From the NCBI RefSeq assembly GCF_042453785.1, contig NC_091676.1, positions 2,735,501-2,799,500 on the forward strand: DNA of 64,000 bases, given 5' to 3'. The notes beneath the pieces were generated by a model. That model saw only the letters and a list, made by a program, of their open reading frames with translations. It was not told the DNA's origin and searched no databases. The stretch is from Malus domestica. Lineage: Eukaryota > Streptophyta > Magnoliopsida > Rosales > Rosaceae. Positions 51,207-62,062 of the stretch are shown here, piece by piece (position 1 is the first letter of the stretch; each line of letters starts with the position of its first letter). The position numbers and the translations under genes were made by a program.

Positions 51207-52567
51207 ATGCTGCAGTTGCAGGGCCTACGGGCATTTTCAGTTGCCGAACCCACCCACGTGGCCCTCCCCTCCTACTCACGTGTCATCCGGACGTCGCTCC
51301 GCCCCCACCGTCAGTCAGCTTCCTTCCCGACGACGCGGCCACGTCTCCGATCACTCCCCAACGTCAGGAGCTGCGCCGCTCTCGCATTCGATTTCAAAGG
51401 TGGCAAAGGGTACTTTCTTAAAACGTTCAATTTCTTTGTTTAATTTGGCGGCATTCTCTATGTTGTGAATTCGAATCGTCATACCATTGCAATTCTTACA
51501 CGAAAATATCATGGTTTTGTTTCAAGAACACGAAATGGATATCAAACGAGCCTTAATTTGTAGCTGAAAGGATTTATTTTTCAATTAAAGCCTTGGCCTT
51601 TTTGCACTTTGCAGGATGAGTGAGTTTCTTGATGTTGAGCTCAAAGTCCGGGATTATGAACTTGATCAATATGGTGTCGTTAACAATGCTGTTTATGCAA
51701 GTTATTGCCAACATGGTGAGTTAAACGTTTCTGTAATTTGAAAAGCCTTTGATTTTTAATCGCAATTTATGATTGGATCTAGCTAATTACACCTTTTTTA
51801 CATGAGCTGTTGATTTCCAATTTTTCCGTCTTCCATATGTCACCGGGGGATTCTTCCAGTCGAATTCGTGCTCTTAAAGGTTGTATTTACGGCAGAAATG
51901 TGTTTCATGGGGAATGATTCTGCGGTTTATGCATAATCGAAACTTGTAAATGAATCCGAATTAAAAGATCACACCTTTTTTCAATCTTTGCAACTCTACT
52001 AAACAAGCTGAGCTGTTGTGCTTCAATATTTTGATCAGGTCGTCATGAACTTCTGGAAAGGGTCGGCATCAGTGCCGATGGAGTTGCCCGCACTGGTAGC
52101 GCATTAGCATTGTCGGATTTGTCACTCAAATTCCTTTCACCTCTCAGAGTATGTCTCGATATATCTCTTCAAGATATTTTTCCTACTGCAATGTACATGT
52201 TTGTATTTGTGATTGAGAATTCGGCCTTGTCACTAACAAGGTCTGTGCAACTAGAGTGGAGATAAGTTTGTCATAAAGGTCAGGCTCGCTGGCTCCTCAG
52301 CTGCTCGCCTATACTTTGATCACTTCATTTTTAAGCTGCCAAATCAAGAGGTTTGTTATTTGCCAGTCCTAAGATTTTTTACATCATATCAAGGAGTTGT
52401 CTCGACTCTCAACACATTGTGATCTTCTGATAATATTTTCTGAACAGCCTATCTTGGAAGCAAAGGCCACGGCAGTATGGCTTGACAAAAACTATCGTCC
52501 TGTCCGCATTCCACCAGAGGTGAAATCTAAACTTGTTCAATTTCTTCGCCACGAGGAGTCAAACTGA
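51207..52567 (+). CDS. Acyl-acyl carrier protein thioesterase, ALT/MKS2-like, chloroplast, 5 exons
   Basis: Exons 51207-51409, 51615-51715, 52039-52148, 52255-52350 and 52448-52567 join to 209 residues. The first ~65 residues are Ser/Arg/Pro-rich without acidic residues over long stretches, a likely plastid transit peptide ending before FDFKGGKG. The mature part is a single hot-dog fold 4HBT domain: [20 protein letters not shown] with the catalytic Asp in [10 protein letters not shown], then [47 protein letters not shown] and [13 protein letters not shown]. Plant ALT proteins hydrolyse medium-chain and beta-keto acyl-ACP to release fatty acids, in some species feeding methylketone production. 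The chain-length preference cannot be read from sequence. A decayed partial copy lies at 58576-58865. Confidence 0.93.
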
Positions 52568-53186
52568 TTTTCCTGCAACATGGAGTTTGTTGGATAGACT
52601 CCATTACAAAGGCTCATGTTGGATACGCATCTTGTTTCCGGGAAATGAAGCAAAAGAAGATTTCAGACACACTTACACTTCAAGAAAGTATGTTTTTAGT
52701 GTTAAAGATGTAACTACATTACTTGTTATAGTATTAATTGGACAAATTTGGTCTTCATTCTGTAGGATGATGGAAGAAAATGAGAAGCTCTAAATTATGT
52801 TCTTGAACTCATGGTTGGTTACTTTACGCCGTTTGTCACAATGGTAATGATTGTCACAGACCCTATTTATTTATAACTTTTAGACTGAATAATTCAATGG
52901 AACATCGAGAGACGATTTAAACAAGAGTTTGTAGAAGAAGAAAAAAGTACGTGCAGAAATTTATTTTTCTTGTCAGAGTTTTCAATATATGGGCCTTGAA
53001 GCATCTTGACGGGCTCGACATAAATTGTAACAAACACCAGACAGGCATTGGACCATTATGATTATGAACTGTTGTGTTAAGGCTCTGAGCCCGTTCGGTG
53101 ATTGGGACTGGACAAGATTGGAAATCAATCCGAGCCAGACTAGATCGAGACACCACGTTTGTGCTTGTTGTTTCGACTCTTAGTTA
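52568..53186. other. 3' flank of the thioesterase gene
   Basis: Probably 3' UTR followed by non-coding spacer; nothing else recognised. Confidence 0.4.
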
Positions 53187-53313
53187 GGGAAAAGAATTTT
53201 CCTAGGGATCCCGTAATCATGTTCGTTTATTGGCGATCAGAAATTATTTAAAATTTTCCTAGGGATCCCGTAATAATGATCCTAGGAAAAGATCCGGCTA
53301 GGATCCTTTTCCC
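53187..53313. mobile_element. Short foldback MITE
   Basis: About 127 bp with inverted ends GGGAAAAG / CTTTTCCC and internal inverted copies of TTTTCCTAGGGATCCCGTAAT and its diverged partner. It is flanked by TTAGTTA on both sides (53180-53186, 53314-53320), extendable to 9 bp (TTAGTTAGG) if the GG is counted. The superfamily is uncertain; it shares GGATCC-rich style with the MITE at 19159. Confidence 0.65.
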
Positions 53314-53476
53314 TTAGTTAGGACTTGGTAGGAGTAGCAATACAGGAAAAGACAAGTCCTCGCATTATCCTCTATCCCGGATTTAAAAGGACCACAAAGG
53401 CATTCGCAGACAAACGTGATTTGTCTTGCCTGTAAAGAAAGAGAGTGATAGACACTGATAGATAGATAGAGAGAGG

Positions 53477-53900
53477 ATGGAGAAGAAGGTGATGGTGGCG
53501 AACCATGAGAGCGAGTTTAGCCAACAAGCCTTCAATTGGGCGCTCGAAATTCTACGCGGCACCATCGTCAGTTCGCAGCTAGTCGTTCACTGCACAGCCC
53601 ATTGACTTCTCTTCGGCTTAGGCTGCCAGTTTCAGAGCTGGCCGTAGGGTCTCTAAATCCGAATCACCCTACCTATTTCGCTAGTTCGACAAATCAATTG
53701 TTGCAGTTATCGGAGTGTAAGTTGGTAACTGTATGCTTGATCAGCTGTCGTTTTCTTATTTTTGTCTGCGCATTGTGCAGCTGCCGAGTGGATAACATTT
53801 TGCTAGAAAACCACCACAAGGTGACATTAGCTTCGTTGGAGAAAGCTAAAGAAATTTGCGCCACACATGGTGTACAAATGCAATCCCCACCAAGTATTAT
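53477..53900 (+). pseudogene. Universal stress protein (USP) pseudogene
   Basis: The first 40 or so codons read MEKKVMVANHESEFSQQAFN, WALEILRGTIVSSQLVVHC, a clear USP beta1-alpha1 unit (family: KVMVAxDESExSxxALxWxL). The frame then ends early: a one-base shift is needed to continue into PIDFSSA, which is followed by an in-frame TAG. Near 53800-53890, LLENHHKVTLASLEKAKEIC and ATHGVQ continue the family, and no C-terminal ATP-binding half follows. The copy lies 350 bp upstream of the apparently intact USP gene in the same orientation, so it is most likely a decayed tandem duplicate. Confidence 0.8.
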
Positions 53901-54251
53901 CTTTATCAAAATCTACATATGTGGGGTTGGAGAGATTTTTCAATGTTCCCGTCATACGAAGTGGTATACCACGTGTCCCTATATAAATGGTAGATTATAT
54001 CTGTTAAAAGGTTAATAACTTAAAAATTAAAAAATTTCAGTACTTGCATAAAAACACTGGTGTGTACCCGTGTTCCCATCACAATTAAAAAATTTCCATG
54101 GGGTTGAACTAGGTGTTTGACTGGTAGTTTTGACCTGAGAAAACCAGCCATCTGTTTCTTCAACTACCATGTTTTACAAATATCCCGAAATATCAGATAA
54201 ATAGAGGTAAACTCCCTCTCGTTTTGTCAACAAAAACCCGAAGGGAAAAAA

Positions 54252-55480
54252 ATGGGGGAAGAAGCGATTGCGAGAGGAGAAGAAAGAATGGGAGAAGCGA
54301 TTGCAAGAGGAGCTGAGAAGAGGGTGATGGTGGCCATTGACGAGAGCGATTGCAGTCATTATGCGCTCATGTGGGTTCTCGACAATCTCAAAGATTCCAT
54401 AACCAACTCGCCCTTGATCATCTTCACGGCTCAGACTCCCTCCGCCGGCAACGTCATCTTCTCAGCGTCGCTCGGCAATGCTCGCATGTACTATCCTATG
54501 TCTTCCAGTTAAGTTGTTCAGTCTCTTCATCGTGTTTTTCTTTTGCTCTTTTATTTTCAAGGTACATAATACCGTACACATGTGGAGAGGAGATTTCTGT
54601 GAAATCCTCTGACAAATTGCTTGGTGCTACCTGTTCGTGTTATGGAATACAGATCAGGAGTTTGTTAACTCCTCCCAGGAAAATCACAGGAAGTTAGCGT
54701 TGGGACTGTTGGAGAAAGCTAAAGAGATCTGTGCTAATCATGGGGTAGGGCCAAATTTCTTCGTTCTTCAATCACAAAACTTTATGTGCGCTTGTGTGTG
54801 TATATATATATATTTTTTTAATATATACTTGTATTTGTTTGTATATTCGTATGAGTACTTTTGAGACTGCTTTTGGATATTCACTACTTATATGCGTTTT
54901 TGCTAGCAGCGCTTTTCGCAGAAGCAGTTCGGATTTTTACTAAAAATTTCAATACTTCCTAGTGCATTACTTAGAAGTGCACTTTTCAAAAAGTGCTTGT
55001 ATGACCCAAAAACACTTTTATGTTTACCAAACCTTGTCAAGGGTAATTTTGGTTATCAGTAAGCAGTTTTAGCTCCACCAAAAATGGCGCTCTGATGTTC
55101 TTTGGGATACTATACTAATATACCATACCATTGTGAAACATTTAATTTAAGTTTACCATTTTTTTTTTCTCATAGGTAAATGCAGAGACAGTCACAGAAG
55201 TAGGAGATCCGAAAGCAGCCATATGTGACGCTGTCCAAAAACACAACATCAATCTGCTAATTCTAGGCGAGCGTGGGCTGGGAAAAATCAAAAGGTCAGT
55301 ATCATTTCTTCCAAATTTCTATTTTTGTGTCTATTTGCCTGCATCTCGTTTAGGGGTCTGACGAATTTGATGTGCCGAGCTAGGGCAATTCTTGGTAGTG
55401 TCAGCAACTACTGTGTTCAGAACGCCAAGTGCCCTGTCCTCGTCGTGAAGAAATCACAAGCTGAAGGTGAAGTTGCTTGA
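54252..55480 (+). CDS. Universal stress protein family protein, 4 exons
   Basis: Exons 54252-54507, 54653-54744, 55176-55294 and 55384-55480 close in phase to 187 residues. The UspA fold is recognisable: RVMVAIDESDCSHYALMWVL (residues ~24-43), ENHRKLALGLLEKAKEICAN, then VNAETVTEVGDPKAAICDAV and LLILGERGLGK. Choosing the acceptor before 55384 gives the exact ATP-binding pattern G-x2-G-x9-G-S (GERG..AILGS) followed by VSNYCVQNAKCPVLVVKK. An acceptor 30 nt earlier (55354) keeps the frame but inserts ten residues into this motif. The first ~22 residues are a Glu/Arg-rich imperfect repeat (EAIARGEERMGEAIARGAEK); Met13 may be the ancestral start. The first intron placement (donor GTTAAG) is inferred from homology. 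These small cytosolic proteins bind ATP and act in stress responses. Confidence 0.82.
54866..55088. mobile_element. MITE-like sequence in USP intron 3
   Basis: Phrases such as GCGCTTTTCGCAGAAGCAG, AAAAAGTGCTT and TTGGTTATCAGTAAGCAGTTT look like a decayed hAT-like MITE, similar in style to 58330-58530. Ends and target duplication were not found. Confidence 0.3.
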
Positions 55481-55749
55481 GTGTGTTTTCATTTGGATGC
55501 TACTGGTATCGATTGAGACGATGTAAGAAAACTTGGTGTTAACTTATGACGGTTTATATGAACCTTGTGCTGTGAAAAAACTCTGTAGTGGAAAAGTAAG
55601 CGGTACGATATATTAAGGTTTATATTTGTGAAACAAAGATAATTCTAGAACAATACCTAATTATATAACTACCAAGTACAATATCTTTAAACTTGGAGGC
55701 ATATATGCTTCTGGAAATCTTATTAACTTTAAGCAGAACAAGTGTTCTG

Positions 55750-57577
55750 TCACCCGAAGATGCGGTTGAGGGTAGCTGCTAAACGGACACCACCTTGAGC
55801 TAACCGCTTATGGACTATTGGTAGCCGGGAGAGGAAGTATTCATCTGCAAATTAACAATGTTTAACTTATTCCCTTCATTTTTTTTCTCCTCAATTTATC
55901 GAACAAACAAGCATACTACCATTGAATTCAAAACATCCATGCTTACCTTCTAGCACTGAACCTTCATCTGCACCCTTGTATGCCCAATCACAAGCCGCTT
56001 TGATACCTTCAGATGCATATCTGCAAATAAGTACCCCAGTAATTAGGTTAGTGAATCGTCTAGGCCGATCCTTGCTGATCTTATCAGCAAGTAGAACAGA
56101 CTTAACGCAACCAGAAGGCTCGAAAACATAAAGTTTGGCCAATTTATAACATAAGCGAATGATGCATACACGTCGGGGCATGCTTTCTTGTTTAGGCTGC
56201 AGGTCTCCCAACCCTTAACTTGATCTGACCATTCAGTCTGTTTTCAAAGACATATAATAAGCATCAAAGAACAAAGGTTAGGATTCAGACATTTCAGAAA
56301 ATATTCTACCACAGTTAGTCTAAGATACCGTAATGTTCTGTTTAATTGCGTCAATTAGTTCTTCGACATTGGAATCGTAAAACCTCTCTTCCGCCGTCTC
56401 AATTATGTTGTCATCCCAAATCTGTATGTAAATTTTGAAAAATTAGTTAAATTAAATAGTAGTTTTTCGAACAATGAACTGGAAGATGAGACTTACATGA
56501 TGAAGATTTTGATTCCTCGTATACCAGTGAACGTCAATTGTGTTGCCTCCCTTGTCCGAAGCAAAACCTACATGCAGAGGCTGTGTAACACGGGTAAGAT
56601 CATGATCGTGAGTTAGGGTAACATAACATCATGCGTGTTTGGTTATACAGATTGCGCCGTACCTGATGGATGTCTCCTATGAAATGGGAAAGAAATAGAA
56701 ACGCCTGCGTGAGGTTATCTGATTATCACAGAAAAAAAATAGTAAAAAACAGAACTCGGTCACATAATCTTATAGTCCGCGATGAAAAGAGACTCTAATA
56801 CTTCATTGATAATGGATTGATATCATAGTCCCCAGTACGACATATATATCAACAAAATACATATACATTTTTAATGATATTGATACATTATCAATCAATT
56901 GTGCGTCATGCAATGAGAATTCTACGTAATAGTAATTTTCAAAAGGTATAGTATTTACATTTAGGTTTAGACAACTGGCTATTGTAGGTCAGAAGCTGAG
57001 TGGTGTAATTCTTAATTGCCCCTGCAACACAACGCCCCTTCTCTCCATCCTCATCTTTGCAGTCCCCTGGAGATTAATCGTTAGTAATTACATGATTAAT
57101 TAGAATTAATACACATATTATGCACTAATCACGTTTAAAGGAACATACTACTGTACTGGTAATTGCAAACTTCAGGAGTGTTAATGTAGTGAAGGGCAGA
57201 TGACCAGGGAAAAATAAACTTGACACGATCTGCCCATAAGCACAGGCTGCTCCAGTCATTCTCTGCATAGTCTGGAAGCAGTTGCTTCACCGCATCCGCC
57301 GCCGCCTTGCTCAGCCTAGACTGTCATCACATCACCCAAAAAAAAAAAAAAAAACCACACCCGAATTTTGACTAAAAATTTATCCGATACGCAAAATATG
57401 GTATATCTTTATTACTCTAGCCAAGGTTAAGCCGAGGTATGAGAAAAATATGACGTTGGATAGAACCTGAGCAATTCTGCAGATTGTGACATGCCCATCA
57501 TTGCCCCAGCCATGAATCACAGGAAAAAGGAGCAGCAAGCACAAGGCAATAACAATCTGGATCCTGCCACACTCCAT
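55750..57577 (-). CDS. S1/P1-type nuclease (plant bifunctional endonuclease, ENDO-like), 9 exons
   Basis: Secreted zinc endonuclease that cleaves single-stranded DNA and RNA; plant members act in senescence and programmed cell death. Minus-strand exons: 57577-57467, 57320-57149, 57066-56959, 56718-56663, 56580-56497, 56421-56329, 56237-56170, 56020-55947, 55844-55750; total 286 residues, close to the family length. Residues 1-23 form a signal peptide; cleavage would expose Trp24 of WGNDGH, the N-terminal zinc ligand of mature enzymes. Other zinc-site motifs are present: LWADRV, SALHYINTP, FLSHFIGDIHQPLHVGF, GGNTIDVHW and NLHHIWDDNI. The Cys pairs of the family (CNYQYSRDC, CVAG, CSLNKKAC) and N-glycosylation sites (NYT, NLT, NIT) are visible. 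A TATA box lies ~70 bp upstream. The gene appears intact. Confidence 0.94.
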
Positions 57578-57646
57578 CGCTTCCCTTTCGTCCGAAGAAA
57601 CAAGACTGCTGAAAAATGCAGCTAATATATGACGGATTTTCTCTGG

Positions 57647-57653
57647 TTTTATA
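57647..57653 (-). promoter_or_regulatory. Probable TATA box of the nuclease gene
   Basis: TATAAAA on the minus strand about 70 bp upstream of the start codon, a typical spacing with a short leader. Confidence 0.5.
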
Positions 57654-57951
57654 GTTAGTAATGAGAACACAAATTGGAAAGGAATTTAAATTTGAATTAT
57701 GTGGATGTCATTTTACATATAAATTAACTTTTGTTTTTGGCAGGGATGGATATCGGATTTCACCAAATTGAATCATGTGGATGACATTTTACAAGCACGA
57801 CAATGGTGGCTCTGTGTTCACACACTAATCGCCTGCAGTTAATGGGGGATTTTGAGGGTGTATATATCTTGGTTATTTAAGCAAGAAATCCTGGTTTTCG
57901 TATTTAAATAGGAAAGCACTTTTAAATAGAAAGAGATTCTTTGAAAGGAAA
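57654..57951. other. Upstream flank of the nuclease gene
   Basis: AT-rich non-coding DNA; contains two near copies of GAATTATGTGGATG(T/A)CATTTTACA near 57695 and 57770, a small local duplication. Confidence 0.4.
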
Positions 57952-58096
57952 CTAATGAAAATAATTTGAAAACTTTGAGTTTTAATGATAAGGACAAAAT
58001 AAAGGGTAAAGTGAATAGTATCAGGATTGAATTTTTAGTGTAAAAATGTAATTTTTCGTTAAAATGAACAGTACCGTAAACTTTTCGTTAAAGTTC
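57952..58096 (+). repeat. Dispersed repeat, copy 2
   Basis: Same family as 4377-4523, in the same orientation and better preserved. Non-coding. Confidence 0.65.
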
Positions 58097-58575
58097 TTTT
58101 ATTTGAAACGTGAAATGGTGATGAAGGTGGGAATGTAATGGTAACGGTACATGCCCTAGAAAGCCAAGGCAACAGAACGTACCAAGGGTCCAAAGTATCC
58201 CGTAATTCCTGGTTCTTGCCAATTAGGCTCTTTATTTACTCTACAGTCGACTAACAGAGATATTTTAGCCTCATCCTGGTCGCATGTCTTGCTTCCACAT
58301 CAGCAGCGGGTTTCTTATATTAAGATCTATTTAGAAGTGCTTTAAAATAATTGAAAGCGTTTTTTGTGAAAATTATTTTGGAACCAATCTTTAGTAAAAA
58401 TGAAAGTTAATTTTGGAAAAACACTTGAAATACTTCTTACAATAAACACATAACTTGTGCTTATTGCAAAAATCACTTTAAATGCTTTTGAAACACATGA
58501 TATTTTCTTTAAAAACGTTTTCTGTCATTTTAGAAAATCTTAAGTGTTGGATTCACGCTTCTCTCACTTTGACTT
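58097..58575. other. Non-coding spacer with MITE-like remnants
   Basis: The stretch 58330-58530 (AGAAGTGCTTTAAAATAATTG, AAAAACACTTGAAATACTTC) looks like a decayed hAT-like MITE; no clean ends. Confidence 0.35.
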
Positions 58576-58865
58576 GGCATCAAGGTTGATGCAGTTATGC
58601 ACGGGTGATGCATGCATTAGCATATTGAGATTTGTTCCTCAAATTCAATTGGCGCTTTCAGAGTACGTCTCAAAATTTACATTTGGATCTCCTAAATTTT
58701 CTCCTACGTACGTTCGTACGTACCGTATGCATTCTTCAAATTGTTAATTACATAACATGACCCCTCATATGCAACCAGAGTGGTGACAAGTTTTTCACAA
58801 AAGGCTAGGGGTCGCAGCTCCTCAGGTGTTCAAGCTGCCCAAATCAAACAGTTTGTTGTTTGACG
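58576..58865 (+). pseudogene. Partial acyl-lipid thioesterase pseudogene (exons 3-4 with intron)
   Basis: Nucleotide similarity to the thioesterase gene at 51207-52567. The first part (GGCATCAAGG..GATGCAGTT, GCATTAGCATATTGAGATTTG, then CTCAAATTC and TTTCAGAGTACGTCTC) parallels the end of exon 3 and the donor (CTCAGAGTATGTCTC). After ~110 bp, CCAGAGTGGTGACAAGTTT parallels the exon 4 start, then CAGCTCCTCAGGTG and AAGCTGCCCAAATCAAACAG with GTTTGTT parallel the end of exon 4 and its donor. The intron is kept, so this came from DNA duplication and not a processed transcript. Indels and stops destroy the frame and exons 1, 2 and 5 are absent. Confidence 0.72.
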
Positions 58866-59182
58866 GCAATTGATTTATAGATCAACTAATTAAGAATATT
58901 TTATCTTTGCATCGTTGCATCGGAGTTACTTTAATACTATAATAATTCTTAAAAATGTGACTTTGAAAGATCATTCATGTAACATTCGTGTACCTAAAGT
59001 GATGTCTTAAGACAAAACTTAAGGCTAGAAAAAAGGCTATAATAATCGTTTTAAAATCAATGATCGCATTACTAACCTTTTCCTGTGGGCCTTGAGCCCA
59101 GGATCACTGTAAACAAAAAACGACAACGGCAACAGTGTAGGCCCATTTCATTGAATTTCAACATGAAGATGAAATCACCATA
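58866..59182. other. Spacer
   Basis: AT-rich non-coding sequence; nothing recognised. Confidence 0.4.
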
Positions 59183-59192
59183 GGTCCTGCTC

Positions 59193-60643
59193 ACAGATTT
59201 AAATATCGATATTATCGGCGAAATATTGCCGATAATATCGATTTTTCCGGTCGGCGATATTTTAACTGGTTTCCGTGGGGTTTTCGGCCAAATATCGCGA
59301 TATTTGGAAATTATCGGCGAAATATCCATGGACGGTGGAATCGGAATCCGAGGCGACGTCGGAGAAGAACGCCGGAGACGGTGGGGCGATTCCCGGGCCG
59401 GTTTCGTCCCAAAAACCTTGCAAAAACACGAATCTTAACATTAATTTCACAAATATACATCAGATTTCACAAATATACAAACGATTCAAGGCAGGGTGAA
59501 GTCGGAGAGATTAGGGTTTAGGGTTTCATGGAATCTCACCTGACGAAGCGGAATACGAATGATCCTTGCTCCGCGGCGCACCTCTGACTTCGCCTGAGCC
59601 ACGATCAACGGCGATCTGTGTGTGTGTGTGTGTTTGGGAGAAGAGAGATCGGAGATCTCTCTTTGTATGTGGGTGTTTGGGAGAAGAGAGATCGGAGAAT
59701 GGAGATGAGAGATCGAGAGATCTCTGTGTGCATGTGTGTGTTTGGCAGAAGAGAGATCGGAGATCTCTGTGAGTCCGATCTCTGTGTGTGCGTGTGTTGG
59801 ACTTGGATCCGATGTCAACCTGTGGAGCTCTCTGTGTGAGTGTGTGTGTGGGAGAAGAGAAGGGAGAAGAGAGATGGAGAAGGATGATCGAGAGAGAGAG
59901 AGACTGAGGAGCTCTCTGTGTGTGTGTGTGTGTTTGGAAGAAGAGAAGGGAGAAGAGAGAACGAGAAGGATCGAGAGAGAGAGACTGAGGTGTGGTCTGC
60001 GTGCGTGCGTTGTGTGTGCGTGCGATGTGTTTTTGACAGTGATGATGTGTGTGGGTTCCTCCTGTCAGGAGGATAAACTCACTCAATATTTTTACAATTA
60101 TTTAGACAATTTCATGCAGCTTTTACAATTATCAATTGTATTCTTTTCAGACCATGAATGGTGGTCATTTGTGTGTGTGTGTGGGTTCCTCCTGTCAGGA
60201 GGACACATGACTCACTCATTCTACACATAGAGATGATGAAGATAGTGACAAATTTGAACCTCATAGGAACTCTATGTGGTTCTAAAGTGTAAAATATTGT
60301 ACTAATTCATTATATATAAATGATTATGGTGTGTTTAGACTTCTTTCATTAATTACTACATATTTTCTACACTCATAATGTTTGTCAGATCGCTATATAA
60401 TCAACTTGATAATGTTAAATCCATCATGCAATGCATTTCCTTCCAATTTTTTGTGATAAACTAATAGATAATTGACTAAATAAACATCCTACAAAGTTTC
60501 AATAAAAATTTCCAAGTTTTTCTTACAATTTCCGTGGTTTCCATGTAATTTTTATCGATATCGATATTTTACCGATATTTCCATCGATATTTCCGTGTTT
60601 TCGGACTACCGATATTTCCGATATCACCGATATTTTCTTCCTT
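59193..60643. mobile_element. 1.45 kb non-autonomous DNA element with ATATCG-rich ends
   Basis: A perfect 10 bp direct repeat GGTCCTGCTC flanks it (59183-59192 and 60644-60653). Removing the element restores a continuous sequence. Both ends are packed with short words built on ATATCGATATT, CCGATATTTCC and GGCGATATT in both orientations, forming sub-terminal foldbacks instead of long simple inverted repeats. Duplication of 9-10 bp suggests a Mutator-like origin, which is inference. The centre contains a GT/GA-rich minisatellite. No coding sequence is supported. Confidence 0.72.
59610..59990. repeat. GT/GAGA-rich minisatellite inside the element
   Basis: Repeats of GTGTGTGTTTGG followed by GAGAAGAGAGATCGGAGATC and variants, 60-70 bp per unit. 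Long open frames on both strands here are repeat artefacts. Confidence 0.85.
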
Positions 60644-60689
60644 GGTCCTGCTCCAAAAGTTTTCACATCTCAAATTTCATCCTCTTTTC

Positions 60690-61041
60690 GGGGTGGTTTG
60701 GGAGTGAGTTGCTTAAAAATAACACCCATGAAAAAAAAACTGTGAGGATTTTAGGTGTTTGGTAAACTGAAAAAAAAAAGCTTATTTTGGAAGCTGCTAT
60801 GAGAATAAGCTGAAATCAAAGGAAAAAGCTGAAGCTGCTATTTGCAACTTTGGAAAACTGGTTTTTTTTTCAAAACACACGGAGCTACAATACTCCTTTA
60901 ATGAAAAGACCCACTATGAGACTGCTTTTTTTTCCAAAAGCATTTTACAAAAAAATTTACCAAACACTCTGCTGATTTATTTCACAACCGCTTATTCTCA
61001 CATCAGTTTTTTTTCAAAACACAGCAATACCAAACCAGCCC
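60690..61041. mobile_element. MITE with GGG-TGGTTTGG termini
   Basis: About 352 bp with inverted ends GGGGTGGTTTGGGAGTG and CAATACCAAACCAGCCC, internal AAGCTGAAGCTGCTATTT-type words and poly-A/T runs. Typical non-coding MITE; the target duplication is short or unclear (TTC on both sides), so the superfamily (hAT or Harbinger) is undecided. Confidence 0.68.
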
Positions 61042-61489
61042 TTCTTCTGGATTTCAAACAGTGTAGGACCAGCACTAATGATTGAATTGAACACGTGCTG
61101 AAATTAAATTCAATTCAATAGTTTGAATTGGAAAGGCAAAGATTAGCCATGCCTCGTGCCTTGGTAGAAATTTCGTGTAACATGTTTCGCATCATTTTTT
61201 CATCAGTCATGTGACGGAAGAAATAAATAAAAAAATAATATGAAACATAGAATGTATGCGTCTCTCTCTCCATGCTTTGTATGTGACATAAAATATATAA
61301 CACTTGTTGAGTTTGAGATGAGATTTGATTTGATTTTGTTATTTACTCGTTGGGTTACGTGTGTGTGGTAATTGAGCCAATTTTAATTTAAAATTTAAGT
61401 TTTATTTTATTTTAGATCTACTTATATATTTATTAAAAAAAAATTGAAAACAAATGAAGAATAAATAAACTACCCACAACTTGAGTCTT
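61042..61489. other. Spacer
   Basis: AT-rich; nothing recognised. Confidence 0.4.
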
Positions 61490-61662
61490 AAGATTTTTTT
61501 TTTTAAACAAATGATAGTATCTACATTAAGGGTGAGGATGTGGGCCTAGTCTCCAAATGAGCTACCAATAATATGGTTCAAATTCGCATTTAATGAGAAT
61601 TGAACCTAAGACTTCTTATTTATTTACAAGTGAAGAAGAATATCATTATTTTCTATCAAAGT
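61490..61662 (-). mobile_element. tRNA-derived SINE (Au-like), minus orientation
   Basis: On the minus strand, ATTCTTCTTCACTTGTAAAT is followed by CTTAGGTTCAATTCTCATT (B-box-like GGTTCAATTC) and a conserved tail region GAATTTGAACCATATTATTG with GGCCCACATCCTCACCCTTA. A poly-A tail (poly-T on plus, 61495-61505) follows. This matches the layout of the dispersed Au-type SINE family in plants as I recall it; the copy is diverged. Confidence 0.55.
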
Positions 61663-62062
61663 GACGATATTATAGGAATATTGAAAGTTTCACCATTTTT
61701 GCCTTGTCTGATATTGATATAAATGACTTGTTATGTTCTCTTCGATAACTCATAGTCTTTGTATAATTAATCTAATCTTAAAGTCAAAAATTTTGGGGTT
61801 AGTCATTGATTACTTTCTTCCTGTTCGCGTAAAGTTTGGCACAAGATAATTATTTAGACCAATGCAATTCACGTTGTACATATTTCACTGTCAACTCCTA
61901 ATTACTTCTACGTACCATAAGTAGGACAAACTTTGAAAATAAAACTTAGAAACTTCAGCAAGTAACTACATTTAATTTACCCAAAAATATTGCATGCGTA
62001 TCACGTAAATTGGCTTCAGACTTTTTGGATGATTGGGTCTATGGATCTCTCCCGCTTGACTT
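61663..62062. other. Spacer
   Basis: Non-coding, AT-rich; nothing recognised. Confidence 0.4.

Noticed and set aside
59526-60086. 186-residue minus-strand and 164-residue plus-strand open frames
   Set aside because: They translate a GT/GA minisatellite inside a transposable element (THTHTQ- and CVCVC-type repeats) and show no domain.
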